From contig NZ_JACVOQ010000001.1 of assembly GCF_018882325.1 (NCBI RefSeq), positions 186,001-250,000 of the forward strand: DNA of 64,000 bases. Reading direction: 5' to 3'. The notes beneath the pieces were generated by a model, which worked only from the letters and a program-made list of their open reading frames with translations, made no database searches and was not told the DNA's origin. The stretch is from Polynucleobacter sp. 78F-HAINBA. GTDB taxonomy: Bacteria; Pseudomonadota; Gammaproteobacteria; Burkholderiales; Burkholderiaceae. This document shows positions 15,088 through 24,933 of this stretch, piece by piece (positions within the stretch are counted from its first letter, which is position 1; each line of letters opens with the position of its first letter). A program made the translations under genes and the position numbers.

Positions 15088-17991
15088 TTATTGAGCTTGA
15101 TGTGCCATCTGTAAAAGCTCTGCCAAATGCTTTACCTTACGGCCAGTTTCTTGTTCAATCTGCTCTCGGCAACTAAAGCCATTGGTGAGGATGATTGTTT
15201 CTTGATCGGCAGCTCGGACAGCTGGAAGTAAAACCAATTCTCCAACGGCTTTAGATATCTCTACATGTTCAGGATTAAATCCAAATGAACCTGCCATACC
15301 GCAACAACCGCTATCGATGTAATTCGCCTTTGCGCCCAAAGCAGCTAACAAGGCTACATCACCTTTGGTCCCAAATAAAGACTTTTGATGACAATGGGAG
15401 TGAACCAAAATATTGCAGTCTAGAGGTGGTGGTGTGTAGCCCTTCTCATGCAGGAAGTCTCCAAGCAAATAGGTGCTAGAAGCCAAGAGTTGCGCTCTTG
15501 GATCATGAGGAAAGAACTTTAATAGCTCATCTTTAAAGACCGACATGCAACCAGGCTCAAGACCCACTACAGCGATAGGTGCATTTAGATCTGCGTTAAT
15601 TTCATCTCCAATAGCTTCCAGAATTTTCTCTAGTTTTTGCTTAGCGAGATCCAAATAACCAAAGTCATACAAAGGACGGCCACAACATAGCGGAGTCTTT
15701 GGCAGAGTTGCCTCAAAGCCCGCATGAGCCAAAACTTCTACTGCCGCATTAGCGACCTCAGGATGAAAATGCTCGCAGAAAGTATCTACCCAGAGGATCA
15801 CCTTCTTCTGCCCAATACTTGCGCTCTTGGATTTCTGAAATTGCTTTCTGAAAGATTGGCTTGCAAACTTAGGCAAGCTACGCTCTTGCGCTACGCCACC
15901 AACCCATTTAGCAAGACTAGAAATCACAGGTGTTTGCATCACCCCATTGATAAGCCAAGAGAGCTTACTGGCAAGCGGCGCCCAATCACCAATACGCCCC
16001 ATAGTGAGGGCCTGACGTGGCCTGCTATTAGTCTCATGATAATGAGATAAGAACTCCGCCTTATAGGAAGCCATATCCACGTGCGCAGGACAATCTGACT
16101 TGCAACCTTTACAGGAGAGGCAGGTATCCAGGGCCTCTTTTAACTCCTTGCTTTCCCAGCCATCTTTAATCACCTCGCCCTGGAGCATTTCCCAAAAGAG
16201 TCGTGAGCGTCCGCGAGTGGAGAAGCGCTCTTCTTTGGTAGCGCGATAGCTTGGGCACATCGTGCCGATTTTTTCACTACGGCACTTACCCATACCAACG
16301 CAACGCTCAACTGCCCTCTGAAAGCCGTTACCCTCTTGGCTCAAGAAATTCAGGCGCGTCTTGATATTCACAACTTTGTATTCCGGACCCATACGGAGGT
16401 TTTCATCTACGCGATATGGGTGCACTACTTTACCGGGATTGAGTTTGTTTTGTGGATCCCAGATACGCTTGAACTCATGCATCGCACCCATCAACTCTTC
16501 ACCAAACATAATCGGCAAAAATTCTGCTCTAGCCTGGCCATCACCATGTTCGCCAGTAAGTGAGCCACCAAACTCGACAACTAAAGTCGCAGCATCTCGA
16601 ATGAAGGATCTAAATTTGGCAACCCCTTCTGCAGATCGCAAGTTAAAGGTAATGCGCGCATGGATGCACCCGTCGCCAAAGTGCCCATAGAGTGAGGTTT
16701 CATATTCGTAAGAGTCCACTAATGCCTGGAAGGCGCGTAGATACTCACCTAAACGCGCTGGATCTACCGCAGCATCTTCCCAGCCCACTACTGGGTCAGG
16801 AGAATTAGGATCAATGGATAGGTGGGTGGCAGATGCACCATTCTCACGAATAGACCAAACACGCTTTTGCACCAATGGATCAGGCTCGAGCCATGTCGAT
16901 GGGCGAGGCCCCTTAGTACGCGACTTGAAATACTCTTGTGCTTTTTCAGCCTGAGCTATCGCGCCCTCAAGCGTGTCATCACCAAACTCCACCACTACCC
17001 AAGCATTTCCAGGGGGAAGTAAATCAATTTCAGCTTTAGCTAAATTACGCTCTTGCAAGCCACGAATAATTTTGTAATCTAAGCCTTCGATCGCAATAGG
17101 GTTAAAGGATTGGTATTCGGGCACAGCATCACCGGCCAAATAGATATCATCGAAACCTAAAACCAGTACCACGCGCTTAGCAGGACTCTTCACTAACCTC
17201 ACCTTGGCAGCCAACGTGAGTGCACAGGTACCTTCGGTACCAACCAATGCACGCGCAACGTTAAAACCGTTCTCAGGTAAGAGTTGATCTAAGTTATATC
17301 CAGAAACGCGGCGCTTAATATTGGGGAAGCGCGCACGAATTAAATCGGCATAGCGATTACGCAAGGTAAGTAGGTCTTGGTAGATCTGACCTTTGCGTCC
17401 ACCAGCAGCAATAATTTCTTGCAGCTCTTGATCAGATGTTGGGCCAACCCAAAAACGTTCGCCATCGTAAGTTAGAATTTCTAAAGCCTCGGTGTTCTCA
17501 AGCGTCTTACCCGCCATCACCGAATGCGCACCACAGGAATTATTGGCAACCATACCGCCTAAAGTGCAGCGGCTGTGCGTGGATGGATCTGGAGCAAAAG
17601 TTAAGCCATGTAACTCAGCGGCATCGCGCAGGGAGTCACAAATGACCCCCGGCTCAACTACCGCATTACCAGCAGTTGGATCCAATTCGAGGATGTGGTT
17701 GCAGTACTTAGAGATATCGAACACGACAGCGTTATTCACTGTCTGGCCATTCATAGAGGTACCAGCGCCGCGCATCAATACGGGAGCCTTATTGCGATGA
17801 CAGATCTCGATACCTTTTACAAATTCTTCGGTATTTTTAGGGGTGACAACCCCAATCGGAATTTGGCGGTAGTTTGATGCTTCAGAGGCGTATACAGCCT
17901 GATGGGCTGTATCGAAATGAACAGAACTTCCAAGAGCTGCTGTGAGCTCAACGTTGAGCTGCTCCCACTGAGAAATACCACCCATATTCAA
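15088..17991 (-). CDS. FAD-binding and Fe-S-binding oxidoreductase (YdiJ-like)
   Basis: 967 aa. The N-terminal half is a FAD_binding_4/VAO-type flavin domain (PVLMRGAGTSMNGQTV, about residues 72-87) with an FAD-oxidase C-terminal domain (YGHFGDGCIHARI, HGDGQAR). The C-terminal part carries a cysteine cluster for Fe-S clusters (CLSCKGCKSDCP, about 630) and CCG motifs (LCCGRPLY; SGCCGMAGSFG). This layout is that of Dld2/YdiJ-type enzymes, which oxidise D-2-hydroxy acids such as D-2-hydroxyglutarate or D-lactate and pass electrons to a membrane acceptor. The substrate is not certain. Convergent with ahpF across the IS-interrupted terminator. Monocistronic by spacing. Confidence 0.88.
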   Translation of the reverse strand: MNMGGISQWEQLNVELTAALGSSVHFDTAHQAVYASEASNYRQIPIGVVTPKNTEEFVKGIEICHRNKAPVLMRGAGTSMNGQTVNNAVVFDISKYCNHILELDPTAGNAVVEPGVICDSLRDAAELHGLTFAPDPSTHSRCTLGGMVANNSCGAHSVMAGKTLENTEALEILTYDGERFWVGPTSDQELQEIIAAGGRKGQIYQDLLTLRNRYADLIRARFPNIKRRVSGYNLDQLLPENGFNVARALVGTEGTCALTLAAKVRLVKSPAKRVVLVLGFDDIYLAGDAVPEYQSFNPIAIEGLDYKIIRGLQERNLAKAEIDLLPPGNAWVVVEFGDDTLEGAIAQAEKAQEYFKSRTKGPRPSTWLEPDPLVQKRVWSIRENGASATHLSIDPNSPDPVVGWEDAAVDPARLGEYLRAFQALVDSYEYETSLYGHFGDGCIHARITFNLRSAEGVAKFRSFIRDAATLVVEFGGSLTGEHGDGQARAEFLPIMFGEELMGAMHEFKRIWDPQNKLNPGKVVHPYRVDENLRMGPEYKVVNIKTRLNFLSQEGNGFQRAVERCVGMGKCRSEKIGTMCPSYRATKEERFSTRGRSRLFWEMLQGEVIKDGWESKELKEALDTCLSCKGCKSDCPAHVDMASYKAEFLSHYHETNSRPRQALTMGRIGDWAPLASKLSWLINGVMQTPVISSLAKWVGGVAQERSLPKFASQSFRKQFQKSKSASIGQKKVILWVDTFCEHFHPEVANAAVEVLAHAGFEATLPKTPLCCGRPLYDFGYLDLAKQKLEKILEAIGDEINADLNAPIAVVGLEPGCMSVFKDELLKFFPHDPRAQLLASSTYLLGDFLHEKGYTPPPLDCNILVHSHCHQKSLFGTKGDVALLAALGAKANYIDSGCCGMAGSFGFNPEHVEISKAVGELVLLPAVRAADQETIILTNGFSCREQIEQETGRKVKHLAELLQMAHQAQ

Positions 17992-18097
17992 TCCTTGTTA
18001 GATGCGCTTACCCTTTAATGGGCACTGTACATTCTAACAATTTCTGCCGTTTTGTGATTCTTGGCAGATTATCCAAATATGCTGAATTTACACTCGT

Positions 18098-18421
18098 TTA
18101 TGGCGTGGATTTTGCAATAAAAAATGCCTTGGGAACCTCGGTACACCAAACTACACCATCTCCCACTTGACCTGTTTGGCAAATAGTCACAATCCGGTCC
18201 ATGAAAACCTGTGCGACCTCATCATTGCAAACAATTTCAACCTTCACTTTCGCAGAGTAGTCCGTAAGTTCATCTTTGATATTGAATTTACCAGTGCGAT
18301 TGGGTGCGCTACAGCCCTCAACTTTAGTTACCGTCATCCCCGGGAAACCTGGGGTCTCTAGGAGCGCCGTTCTGAGGGCAGCTAATTTATTTGGGCGAAT
18401 GACCGCCTTCACTTCCATCAT
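18098..18421 (-). CDS. PII-like protein of a metal-efflux operon
   Basis: 107 aa with the GlnB/PII fold pattern: VKAVIRPNKLAALRTAL at the N-terminus (as in KxxExIIRPxKLxxV) and TGQVGDGVVWCTEVPKAFFI at the C-terminus (as in GDGKIFV). The T-loop segment differs from true GlnB/GlnK and lacks the uridylylated Tyr context, so it is a divergent PII-like sensor rather than a nitrogen regulator. Its start overlaps the stop of the heavy-metal RND permease gene by 4 nt, so it is translationally coupled. PII-like proteins next to heavy-metal RND pumps recur in betaproteobacteria; the ligand is unknown. Confidence 0.75.
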   Translation of the reverse strand: MMEVKAVIRPNKLAALRTALLETPGFPGMTVTKVEGCSAPNRTGKFNIKDELTDYSAKVKVEIVCNDEVAQVFMDRIVTICQTGQVGDGVVWCTEVPKAFFIAKSTP

Positions 18422-21400
18422 GCTTCCACCTCTTTATCTTCAAACCATCTATATAAGACGGGTAATACTAGTAATGTTAATGCGGTTGAGGTTATTAGTC
18501 CTGAGATTACTACAGCCGCCAATGGGCGAGTTACCTCAGAACCAGGTCCGCCAGAAAAGAGCATCGGGACTAGAGCCAACATCGCCACTGAGGCGGTCAT
18601 CATGACTGGCCTAAAGCGGTGGCCGCAGCCATGTAGCAAAGCATCTTCCATAGAGTAGCCATCTTCACGCAACTGCTTAATGAATGAGATTAAGACCACG
18701 CCATTCAGGACCGCGATACCCCAGAGATTGATGAACCCAACTGCAGCTGGGACCGATAAATATTCTCCGGTGATGAACAAACCAAATACACCACCAATCG
18801 AAGCAAATGGTAAAACCAAAATAATGAGTCCAGCTAAGCGTAGCGACTTAAAGAGCATGAAGAGCAAGAAATAGATTGCCAAAATTGTGATTGGAATGAT
18901 GATCATCAAGCGCGCCATCGCACGTTCCATATTTTCAAACTGACCGCCCCACTGCAAAGAATATCCTTGGGGAAGTTCCACCTCTTTTGCAATAAGTTCT
19001 TGCGCCTCCTGAACGAATCCACCCAGATCTCGACCATCGACGTTCACACCTACTACAAGACGGCGCTTGCCAGATTCTCTAGAAATCTGCGCTGGACCAT
19101 CTACGAGGGAAATATCTGCCAGGTCGCGCAATAAGACCTGGGCTCCATCTGGAGAATGCAAAATAATATTACTAATTGCATCAACATTATCTCTATACGG
19201 CCCAGGGTAACGAAGCACTAATGGAAAGCGCCTCTCACCTTCATAAATCGTACTGGCTTGTTTGCCACCAATTGCCGTTTCAATAACTTCATTCACATCA
19301 GAAACATTAATGCCGTAGCGCGCGATAGCATCACGATTGATATTGATATTTAAATAATTTTGTCCAGAGGCCTGCTCAATACGTAAGTCATTGCTACCCT
19401 TCATTTTGGTCAGAATCTGGCTAATCTGGCTGCCTAGCTTTTGCAAAACTACCAAGTCATCTCCAAAAATCTTGATAGCTACCTGCGAGCGTACTCCAGA
19501 AACCATCTCATCTACACGAGCGGCAATTGGCTGAGAAATAGAGAGCTCAATCCCCGGTAAAGTTTTTAACTTGTCACGGATCTGCTGAGCAATCTCCTCC
19601 TGACTGAACTTGCGATCACCTATAGGCTTGAGCGTCACAATTGGATCTGATTCATTTGGCTGACCTGGATCGGCCGGAGACTCGCCCTTACCCAGGCGCG
19701 ATACAGCCATCTTCACATCTGGAATAGTCATGATGCGTTTAATAGCCTCAAACTCCAGTTTGATGGACTCATCCAGGGAAATATTAGGCGCACGCACGAT
19801 CACTGGCGTAATAGAGCCTTCTTGCATCACCGGAATAAAAGCTTTTCCAAGCAGGGTAAATCCAATAATGCTGGCTACCAATCCTATTAAAGATCTTTTG
19901 ACAACTAACTTCGGGTTAGCAAGGCACCAATGCAACCAGCGCTCATATGGCGCGCGCAAACGAGCCACAATTTTGGTGTCATCTTCACCCCCACCCTTCA
20001 AGATGTAAGAACAAAGAACTGGGGATAAAGTAAATGAAAGAATTAGTGAAATAGTTAGTGCAATCGCAATCGTAATAGCCATTGGCGCAAACATCTTTCC
20101 TTCCATTCCCTCCAAAGAGAGTAAGGGCATGAAAACCAAAATAATGATGCCAACACCGAACAGTACGGGCGTACCCACCTCAGTAGCTGCCTCCAAAATA
20201 ATACGAATCTTAGACTCACCTGTTTTGAGTCTTTCACCTAACTTGGCGAAGGTGTTTTCTACCACCACTACTGATCCATCCACCATGATGCCAATCGCAA
20301 TGGCAAGGCCGCCAAGTGACATCAGGTTGGCAGAGATGCCGTAACGGTTCATCACCAAGAATGTCAGCAAGGGCGTCAGAATTAAAGTTGCCACCACAAT
20401 GAGTGAAGAGCGAACATCACCTAGGAATAAAAACAGGAGGATGACAACGAGAATGACACCCTCAATTAATACCTTGGCCACATTGAACATTGCAGCATTG
20501 ACTAAATCTGTGCGATCGTAAAAAGGAACGATCTGCAGGCCATCGGGCAATAACTTGCCTTCGTTAATCTCAGCAACTTTAAGTTTGATGCGATTGACCA
20601 CTTCACGGGCATTGCCGCCACGAATCATCTGAATAATGCCAGCAACACTTTCGGTATAGCCATTCTTAATGGCTGCGCCCTGCCGGATCTCACTGCCGAT
20701 GGTTACTTCAGCCACATTTTTAACGTAGACCGGAATGCCTTTTACCTCTTTGAGAATGATCTTTCCAATATCTTCGGGCTTATTAACTAGACCCACGCCG
20801 CGAATAAGGTAGCGCTCTGCATATGTCGGTAACTGCCCGCCTCCAGAATTCGCATTATTTCTAGCTAGGGCTTCGTAAATGTCGCGTAGACCTAATTGAT
20901 AGTGACGCAATCTTTCCGGGTTGACTAAGACCTGGTACTCACGTGCGTATCCGCCTTGTGTATTGATCTCGGCAACGCCGGGGATGGAGCGCAACATCGG
21001 ACGCACAACCCAATCTTGAATCGTGCGACGCTCTTCAAGCTCTTCGACCGTTAGCTGCCTATCGCCATCAGAGGGATGATCAAGTGTGTACTGGTAGATT
21101 TCACCTAAGCCTGTTGATGGAGGCGCCATGACAGGAGTGATTCCTACTGGCATAGCAGAAGCGACCTCAATCAAACGCTCAGTAACAAGCTGCCTAGCAA
21201 AGTAGAGGTCGGTCTTTTCTGTAAATACCAAGGTGATAACTGATAAGCCGTTGCGATTCAGCGAACGCATTTCAGTCAAGCCAGGCAAACCAGTCATGCC
21301 CAACTCAATCGGCACCGTAACGAAGCGCTCTACCTCTTCAGGTGAGCGGCCAGGTGCTTCTGCTGCAATCTGAATCTGTACATTCGTGACATCCGGAAAC

Positions 21401-21513
21401 GCATCTACTGATAGTCGCTTTGTTGCAAGCAAACCTGCAACGAACAACACCAACGCAATGATGACAACCAACAAGCGCTGCTGCAGTGAGAGGCGAACAA
21501 TTTTTTCAATCAT
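18418..21513 (-). CDS. Heavy-metal RND efflux permease (CzcA/CusA family)
   Basis: 1031 aa. The N-terminus RLSLQQRLLVVIIALVLF and SVDAFPDVTNVQIQI are typical of heavy-metal RND pumps. The TM4 signature is AIAIGIMVDGSVVVVEN (about residues 398-414), closer to the CusA-like AIAIG pattern than to the DFGxxxDG pattern of cobalt-zinc-cadmium CzcA, so I do not assign a metal. Full length. Third of four genes (outer-membrane protein, adaptor, permease, PII-like), with 5 nt to the adaptor and a 4-nt overlap with the PII-like gene. Exports metal cations from periplasm or cytoplasm. Confidence 0.92.
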   Translation of the reverse strand: MIEKIVRLSLQQRLLVVIIALVLFVAGLLATKRLSVDAFPDVTNVQIQIAAEAPGRSPEEVERFVTVPIELGMTGLPGLTEMRSLNRNGLSVITLVFTEKTDLYFARQLVTERLIEVASAMPVGITPVMAPPSTGLGEIYQYTLDHPSDGDRQLTVEELEERRTIQDWVVRPMLRSIPGVAEINTQGGYAREYQVLVNPERLRHYQLGLRDIYEALARNNANSGGGQLPTYAERYLIRGVGLVNKPEDIGKIILKEVKGIPVYVKNVAEVTIGSEIRQGAAIKNGYTESVAGIIQMIRGGNAREVVNRIKLKVAEINEGKLLPDGLQIVPFYDRTDLVNAAMFNVAKVLIEGVILVVILLFLFLGDVRSSLIVVATLILTPLLTFLVMNRYGISANLMSLGGLAIAIGIMVDGSVVVVENTFAKLGERLKTGESKIRIILEAATEVGTPVLFGVGIIILVFMPLLSLEGMEGKMFAPMAITIAIALTISLILSFTLSPVLCSYILKGGGEDDTKIVARLRAPYERWLHWCLANPKLVVKRSLIGLVASIIGFTLLGKAFIPVMQEGSITPVIVRAPNISLDESIKLEFEAIKRIMTIPDVKMAVSRLGKGESPADPGQPNESDPIVTLKPIGDRKFSQEEIAQQIRDKLKTLPGIELSISQPIAARVDEMVSGVRSQVAIKIFGDDLVVLQKLGSQISQILTKMKGSNDLRIEQASGQNYLNININRDAIARYGINVSDVNEVIETAIGGKQASTIYEGERRFPLVLRYPGPYRDNVDAISNIILHSPDGAQVLLRDLADISLVDGPAQISRESGKRRLVVGVNVDGRDLGGFVQEAQELIAKEVELPQGYSLQWGGQFENMERAMARLMIIIPITILAIYFLLFMLFKSLRLAGLIILVLPFASIGGVFGLFITGEYLSVPAAVGFINLWGIAVLNGVVLISFIKQLREDGYSMEDALLHGCGHRFRPVMMTASVAMLALVPMLFSGGPGSEVTRPLAAVVISGLITSTALTLLVLPVLYRWFEDKEVEA

Positions 21514-21518
21514 TTTAA

Positions 21519-22865
21519 CTAGCCACCACTCAACTGTCGCTTACGTTCAGTATTTAAATGAAAAGCACCATTAATAGCAATTTCTTGGCCTTCTTTAAGG
21601 CCGGAGACGACAGGGCGATAACCTTTACCCTCTGGGCCCAATTTAACGGTAACCATGCGATAGGTGTCGTCATCCTCACGTATGAAAACGTGGTCATGAT
21701 TGTCTTCACGAATAACTGCACTAGCTGGAACTAATAATCGTTCTGTAGGCTGACTTTCAATCATCATGGTTGCTAACATGCCAGGCTTAATTAGACCCTC
21801 TTTATTGGGCACTTCCATTCTGACCACTACCGTACGCGTTTGCGGATTAACGATAGAGTCTACGTGCGCAACTACACCTTCAATCTCTGCATTCCTTAAG
21901 GCAGGAATAATCAGATTTACTTTTTGACCCTTATGAATCAAATAAGCATTGCTCTCGGGGATTTCTGAAACAGCCCACAGTGAGCCCAGGTCAGCAACAG
22001 TAAATAAGGCATCGGCAGGCTGAACTACTTGACCCTTATTAATCTTACGCTCCACAATTTCACCAGGAATGGTGGCAATTACATTGTTGGTAGATTCAAT
22101 CACGCCTGTTTTTGCTAAACGATCAATACTTGGCTGATCCATGCCCTGAACGCGTAATTGGTCATTTGCTGCACGATATTCTGCTTTTGCACTACTCGCC
22201 TCAGCCTCTCGCTTTTGAAGCTCAGCCAAAGCAATCACATCTTCTTTATACAAAATTCTGGCGCGATTAGCAGCTTGATCCGCTAACTGGCTAGCACTCT
22301 TTGCCTTTAAGTAAGACAGCTGGGATTGCGTCAATTCAGTAGAAGTGATCTTCGCCAAAATATCACCCTGCTTTACAACCTGTCCTGGGATTGCCAAGAT
22401 ATCGGAAACACGACCCGTGACGTTCGCACCAATGCGGGATAAAAAGAGCTCGTTGAAATCAATGCGGCCAGAGGCTCGTAGCTCCTCTACAAAAGACCCA
22501 GTAGAGATGCGTCCATCTGTAATCATATTTCGCAGATCACTGTTTACGATCACCACGTTAGGATCTTGCACAGACTTGATGGCTGGACTGCGATCAAATA
22601 CGTTGAAGTAATTTAGGATGATCAGAAATAAACAAAACCAAGGAAAGTAAAAAAGACCTTTTTGCGTCCACTGCGGACTCTTATCGTACTGATGAGCCAC
22701 ACGGGGTAAATGAGTGCTAAACCACTCATGGGTAAGCACATATAAATCATTTTGGGTTTTAATAACGAGAGCAATCCACTCACGCGCATAGACTTTTGCA
22801 ATCGCCATATAGCGGGAGTACAAGCCCTTTAATTTATCCATCATTACCGTGAATTCTTGCTTCAT
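21519..22865 (-). CDS. Periplasmic adaptor of the metal efflux pump (CzcB-like)
   Basis: 448 aa membrane fusion protein. Hydrophobic helix GLFYFPWFCLFLIILNYF at about residues 70-87; then a lipoyl/barrel-sandwich domain (GRVSDILAIPGQVVKQGDILAKI), an alpha-hairpin, and the beta-barrel and membrane-proximal domains (LFTVADLGSLWAV; GLIKPGMLATMMIE). Unusual: about 70 residues precede the membrane helix, which would lie in the cytoplasm, whereas most adaptors have only a short leader. The start overlaps the upstream gene by 4 nt. An alternative start at Met8 or Met9 would not remove the extension. Confidence 0.9.
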   Translation of the reverse strand: MKQEFTVMMDKLKGLYSRYMAIAKVYAREWIALVIKTQNDLYVLTHEWFSTHLPRVAHQYDKSPQWTQKGLFYFPWFCLFLIILNYFNVFDRSPAIKSVQDPNVVIVNSDLRNMITDGRISTGSFVEELRASGRIDFNELFLSRIGANVTGRVSDILAIPGQVVKQGDILAKITSTELTQSQLSYLKAKSASQLADQAANRARILYKEDVIALAELQKREAEASSAKAEYRAANDQLRVQGMDQPSIDRLAKTGVIESTNNVIATIPGEIVERKINKGQVVQPADALFTVADLGSLWAVSEIPESNAYLIHKGQKVNLIIPALRNAEIEGVVAHVDSIVNPQTRTVVVRMEVPNKEGLIKPGMLATMMIESQPTERLLVPASAVIREDNHDHVFIREDDDTYRMVTVKLGPEGKGYRPVVSGLKEGQEIAINGAFHLNTERKRQLSGG

Positions 22866-24127
22866 TGCTTTCCACTCTCAATTTTTGCAATCCACTCTGG
22901 GGTTGCCCTTAAACGCTGAATCTCCGTCACAACTGAAGCTAAATCAAATCGCGCCTTGATCAAATCATTTCGCGCCACTCTAAATGTTCTTTGTGCATCC
23001 AAATACTCGAGCATGCCCCGCTCGCCATAACGATAAGAAACCTCCGCAATCCGTCGTGCACTTGAGGCCAACTGAACTACATCTTGATCCAGAATCTTTA
23101 CCTGATAACTAGTCATTTGATAGAGCTTGTATGCCGTTTCTAACTGCTGCTCCAGACTCTGGCTTTGTGCATTCAATTGATTCTTAGCTTTTGATGCATT
23201 GGCTTCTGCCTCCGCAATTTGACCGCCCTTAAAGTCCCAGATAGGAATGCTCACCACCAAGCCATAGAGGCGGTCAGTGAAGTTAGGGTCGTTATATTGC
23301 TGCGCCTTGATCGATAGTTTTGGTAAGCGAGAATTCTGCTCAAAACTGAGCCTAGATTCAGTCGCCTCAACCTCTGCTTTTGCTCTTTGTAACTCAGGAC
23401 TCTGGGCGTGCAACTCACTGAGCAAGGTTGGTAAAGGAGGTAAAGGCTCAATCTTGAAGGCTTGAGAAACCACCTCGTAGTCAGCCGGCAAATTGTGTCC
23501 GACCACCTGTCTGAGTTGCCCTTTGGCTTGTTCAACTCGAAGCTTGCTAGATTCCGTATTAATCTGCGCATTCAGAAATTCTGTTTGCGCGCGAATTAAT
23601 TCAAATCGAGCAGTCTCACCAACGTCATACCGAATTTGCATACGATCACGAATTTGCTTGGTCAATCCCAAATCTTCTTCAGCAGCTTTTAATTCCGCAT
23701 CACGACGCATCAATTCATAAAAACGCTGCTGCACTCTTGAAATCATTTCAATCTCGAACGCAATGCGAGTCGCATCCGCAGCACGAACATTCGCCTCGGC
23801 AGCATTCACTCTGGGAAAACGGGTATACGGCATATCCAAAGGTTGCGTTACGGACCACGATGACACATTACCTGTAGTCAATGGACCCGATACCGAACGC
23901 TGTTGTCCGGTATTTAACTCAAACTCTGGATTTGGAATTGCTCGAGCTGTAGAGAGTTGACCCTTGACTACCTTCGATTGATCTCGCGCGGCTAATACTT
24001 GGGGGCTCGATTCCAATGCAATGCCAATCAACTCATTGAGCGTAAGTGGCTTTTGAGCTTGCGCACTAGCTCCGCCTGCAAACAAGCTGCAGACTGTAAG
24101 TATTAATGCTGGAAACAAGCGATTCAT
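22862..24127 (-). CDS. TolC-family outer-membrane protein of the metal pump (CzcC-like)
   Basis: I place the start at ATG 24127, where a clean signal peptide begins (MNRLFPALILTVCSLFAGGASAQ); the frame is open to 24262 but the extra 45 residues would bury it. The mature protein of about 400 aa carries two outer-membrane-efflux repeats, with AARDQSKVVKGQLSTARAIPNPEFEL near the start and YRYGERGMLEYLDAQRTF near the end, as in CzcC. First gene of the four-gene operon, so the promoter should lie within 24128-24442. Confidence 0.9.
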   Translation of the reverse strand: MNRLFPALILTVCSLFAGGASAQAQKPLTLNELIGIALESSPQVLAARDQSKVVKGQLSTARAIPNPEFELNTGQQRSVSGPLTTGNVSSWSVTQPLDMPYTRFPRVNAAEANVRAADATRIAFEIEMISRVQQRFYELMRRDAELKAAEEDLGLTKQIRDRMQIRYDVGETARFELIRAQTEFLNAQINTESSKLRVEQAKGQLRQVVGHNLPADYEVVSQAFKIEPLPPLPTLLSELHAQSPELQRAKAEVEATESRLSFEQNSRLPKLSIKAQQYNDPNFTDRLYGLVVSIPIWDFKGGQIAEAEANASKAKNQLNAQSQSLEQQLETAYKLYQMTSYQVKILDQDVVQLASSARRIAEVSYRYGERGMLEYLDAQRTFRVARNDLIKARFDLASVVTEIQRLRATPEWIAKIESGKQ

Positions 24128-24442
24128 TACGACAATTTTAGAGAATAAGTAGGATCTCTCATTATCTCGCCCTATTAAAGAGAAAATACGTGGAATTCCC
24201 CAAATAAGGGATATGGGCACGATTTTGAGTAGATAAATCACTGATTGGGGCTGCAAATTCAAAAGATAACCATTTATAAAAATTTAAATGGTCTTGCCTT
24301 GATGATGTATCACCCATATACCGGGCCCAAAGGCCGAATTGACGATATATAGGACTCAGAGGACTGAGCAGGCTACTCCCCACATGTAAAGAGGTAATTA
24401 GATCATACTTGTGACGAATAAATTGAATTGAGGACGACTTTC
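24128..24442. other. Upstream region of the metal-efflux operon
   Basis: 315 bp between the czcC-like and HPF-like genes. A minus-strand frame covers most of it but has no recognisable protein features and would overlap the czcC-like gene, so I do not call it. No clear metal-regulator palindrome was found by eye. Confidence 0.4.
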
Positions 24443-24775
24443 TCATACGTAGACGTGTTTTGAAAATCGCCCATATTTTTGACTTTTATGAAACGTCTTC
24501 TGAATCAGCTTATAAATTTTCTTTAGGCACATTTCCAGAGCCATACGCTTATCTCTCGCGGTCATGCTCACTTCGATTTGATGGTGGTCAAATGTCTCTA
24601 AGCTAATCATGCAATGTTGATTGCAGGTCGCCTTTGATGATGGGACTGCAGAGTATCGAATCTTAATTTTTCGAACCATCCAAAACAACCGCTTCAAAGA
24701 GAACTTCACCCGATTCTCGGTGAAGACCTTTAATTCTGGCTCTACGACTTCTTTCGCATCTAAGATCACATCCAT
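24443..24775 (-). CDS. HPF/RaiA-like ribosome-associated protein
   Basis: 110 aa from ATG 24775, chosen because an AGGAGAG sequence lies about 6 nt before it, whereas the ATG two codons upstream is too close to it. The order of beta and alpha segments (KIKIRYSAV, HQIEVSMTARDKRMALEMCLKKIYKLI, then a basic tail KTFHKSQKYGRF) resembles the Sigma54-modulation/HPF domain that binds between ribosomal subunits. It is divergent from the usual sequence, so the function (hibernation or other RNA binding) is only likely. Not obviously linked to its neighbours. Confidence 0.5.
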   Translation of the reverse strand: MDVILDAKEVVEPELKVFTENRVKFSLKRLFWMVRKIKIRYSAVPSSKATCNQHCMISLETFDHHQIEVSMTARDKRMALEMCLKKIYKLIQKTFHKSQKYGRFSKHVYV

Positions 24776-24882
24776 TCGCATCTCTCCTCTGTTAAACACA
24801 AGCTCAGAATAGGACAATCTTTACTTCTAATAAAGCAGAATTTAATTGACTTTAATTCAGTATTTAACTGAATATTGATAAG

Positions 24883-24910
24883 AAAAAAAATGCCCTCAGA
24901 TCGAGGGCAT
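24883..24910 (-). terminator. Terminator of the TerC-UspA gene
   Basis: Perfect stem ATGCCCTC/GAGGGCAT (24890-24910) with a 5-nt loop; on the minus strand it is followed by a run of eight T (24883-24890). Confidence 0.85.
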
Positions 24911-24933
24911 AAAAGAGAACAGCTGGATTAAAA

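Noticed and set aside
18043..18068. TCTGCC/GGCAGA inverted repeat after the PII-like gene as a terminator
   Set aside because: The stem is short with a 14-nt loop and there is no T-run on the minus strand.
24162..24446. Minus-strand frame of 94 codons between the czcC-like and HPF-like genes
   Set aside because: Irregular composition, no signal or domain pattern and no Shine-Dalgarno; it overlaps the region needed for the czcC promoter.
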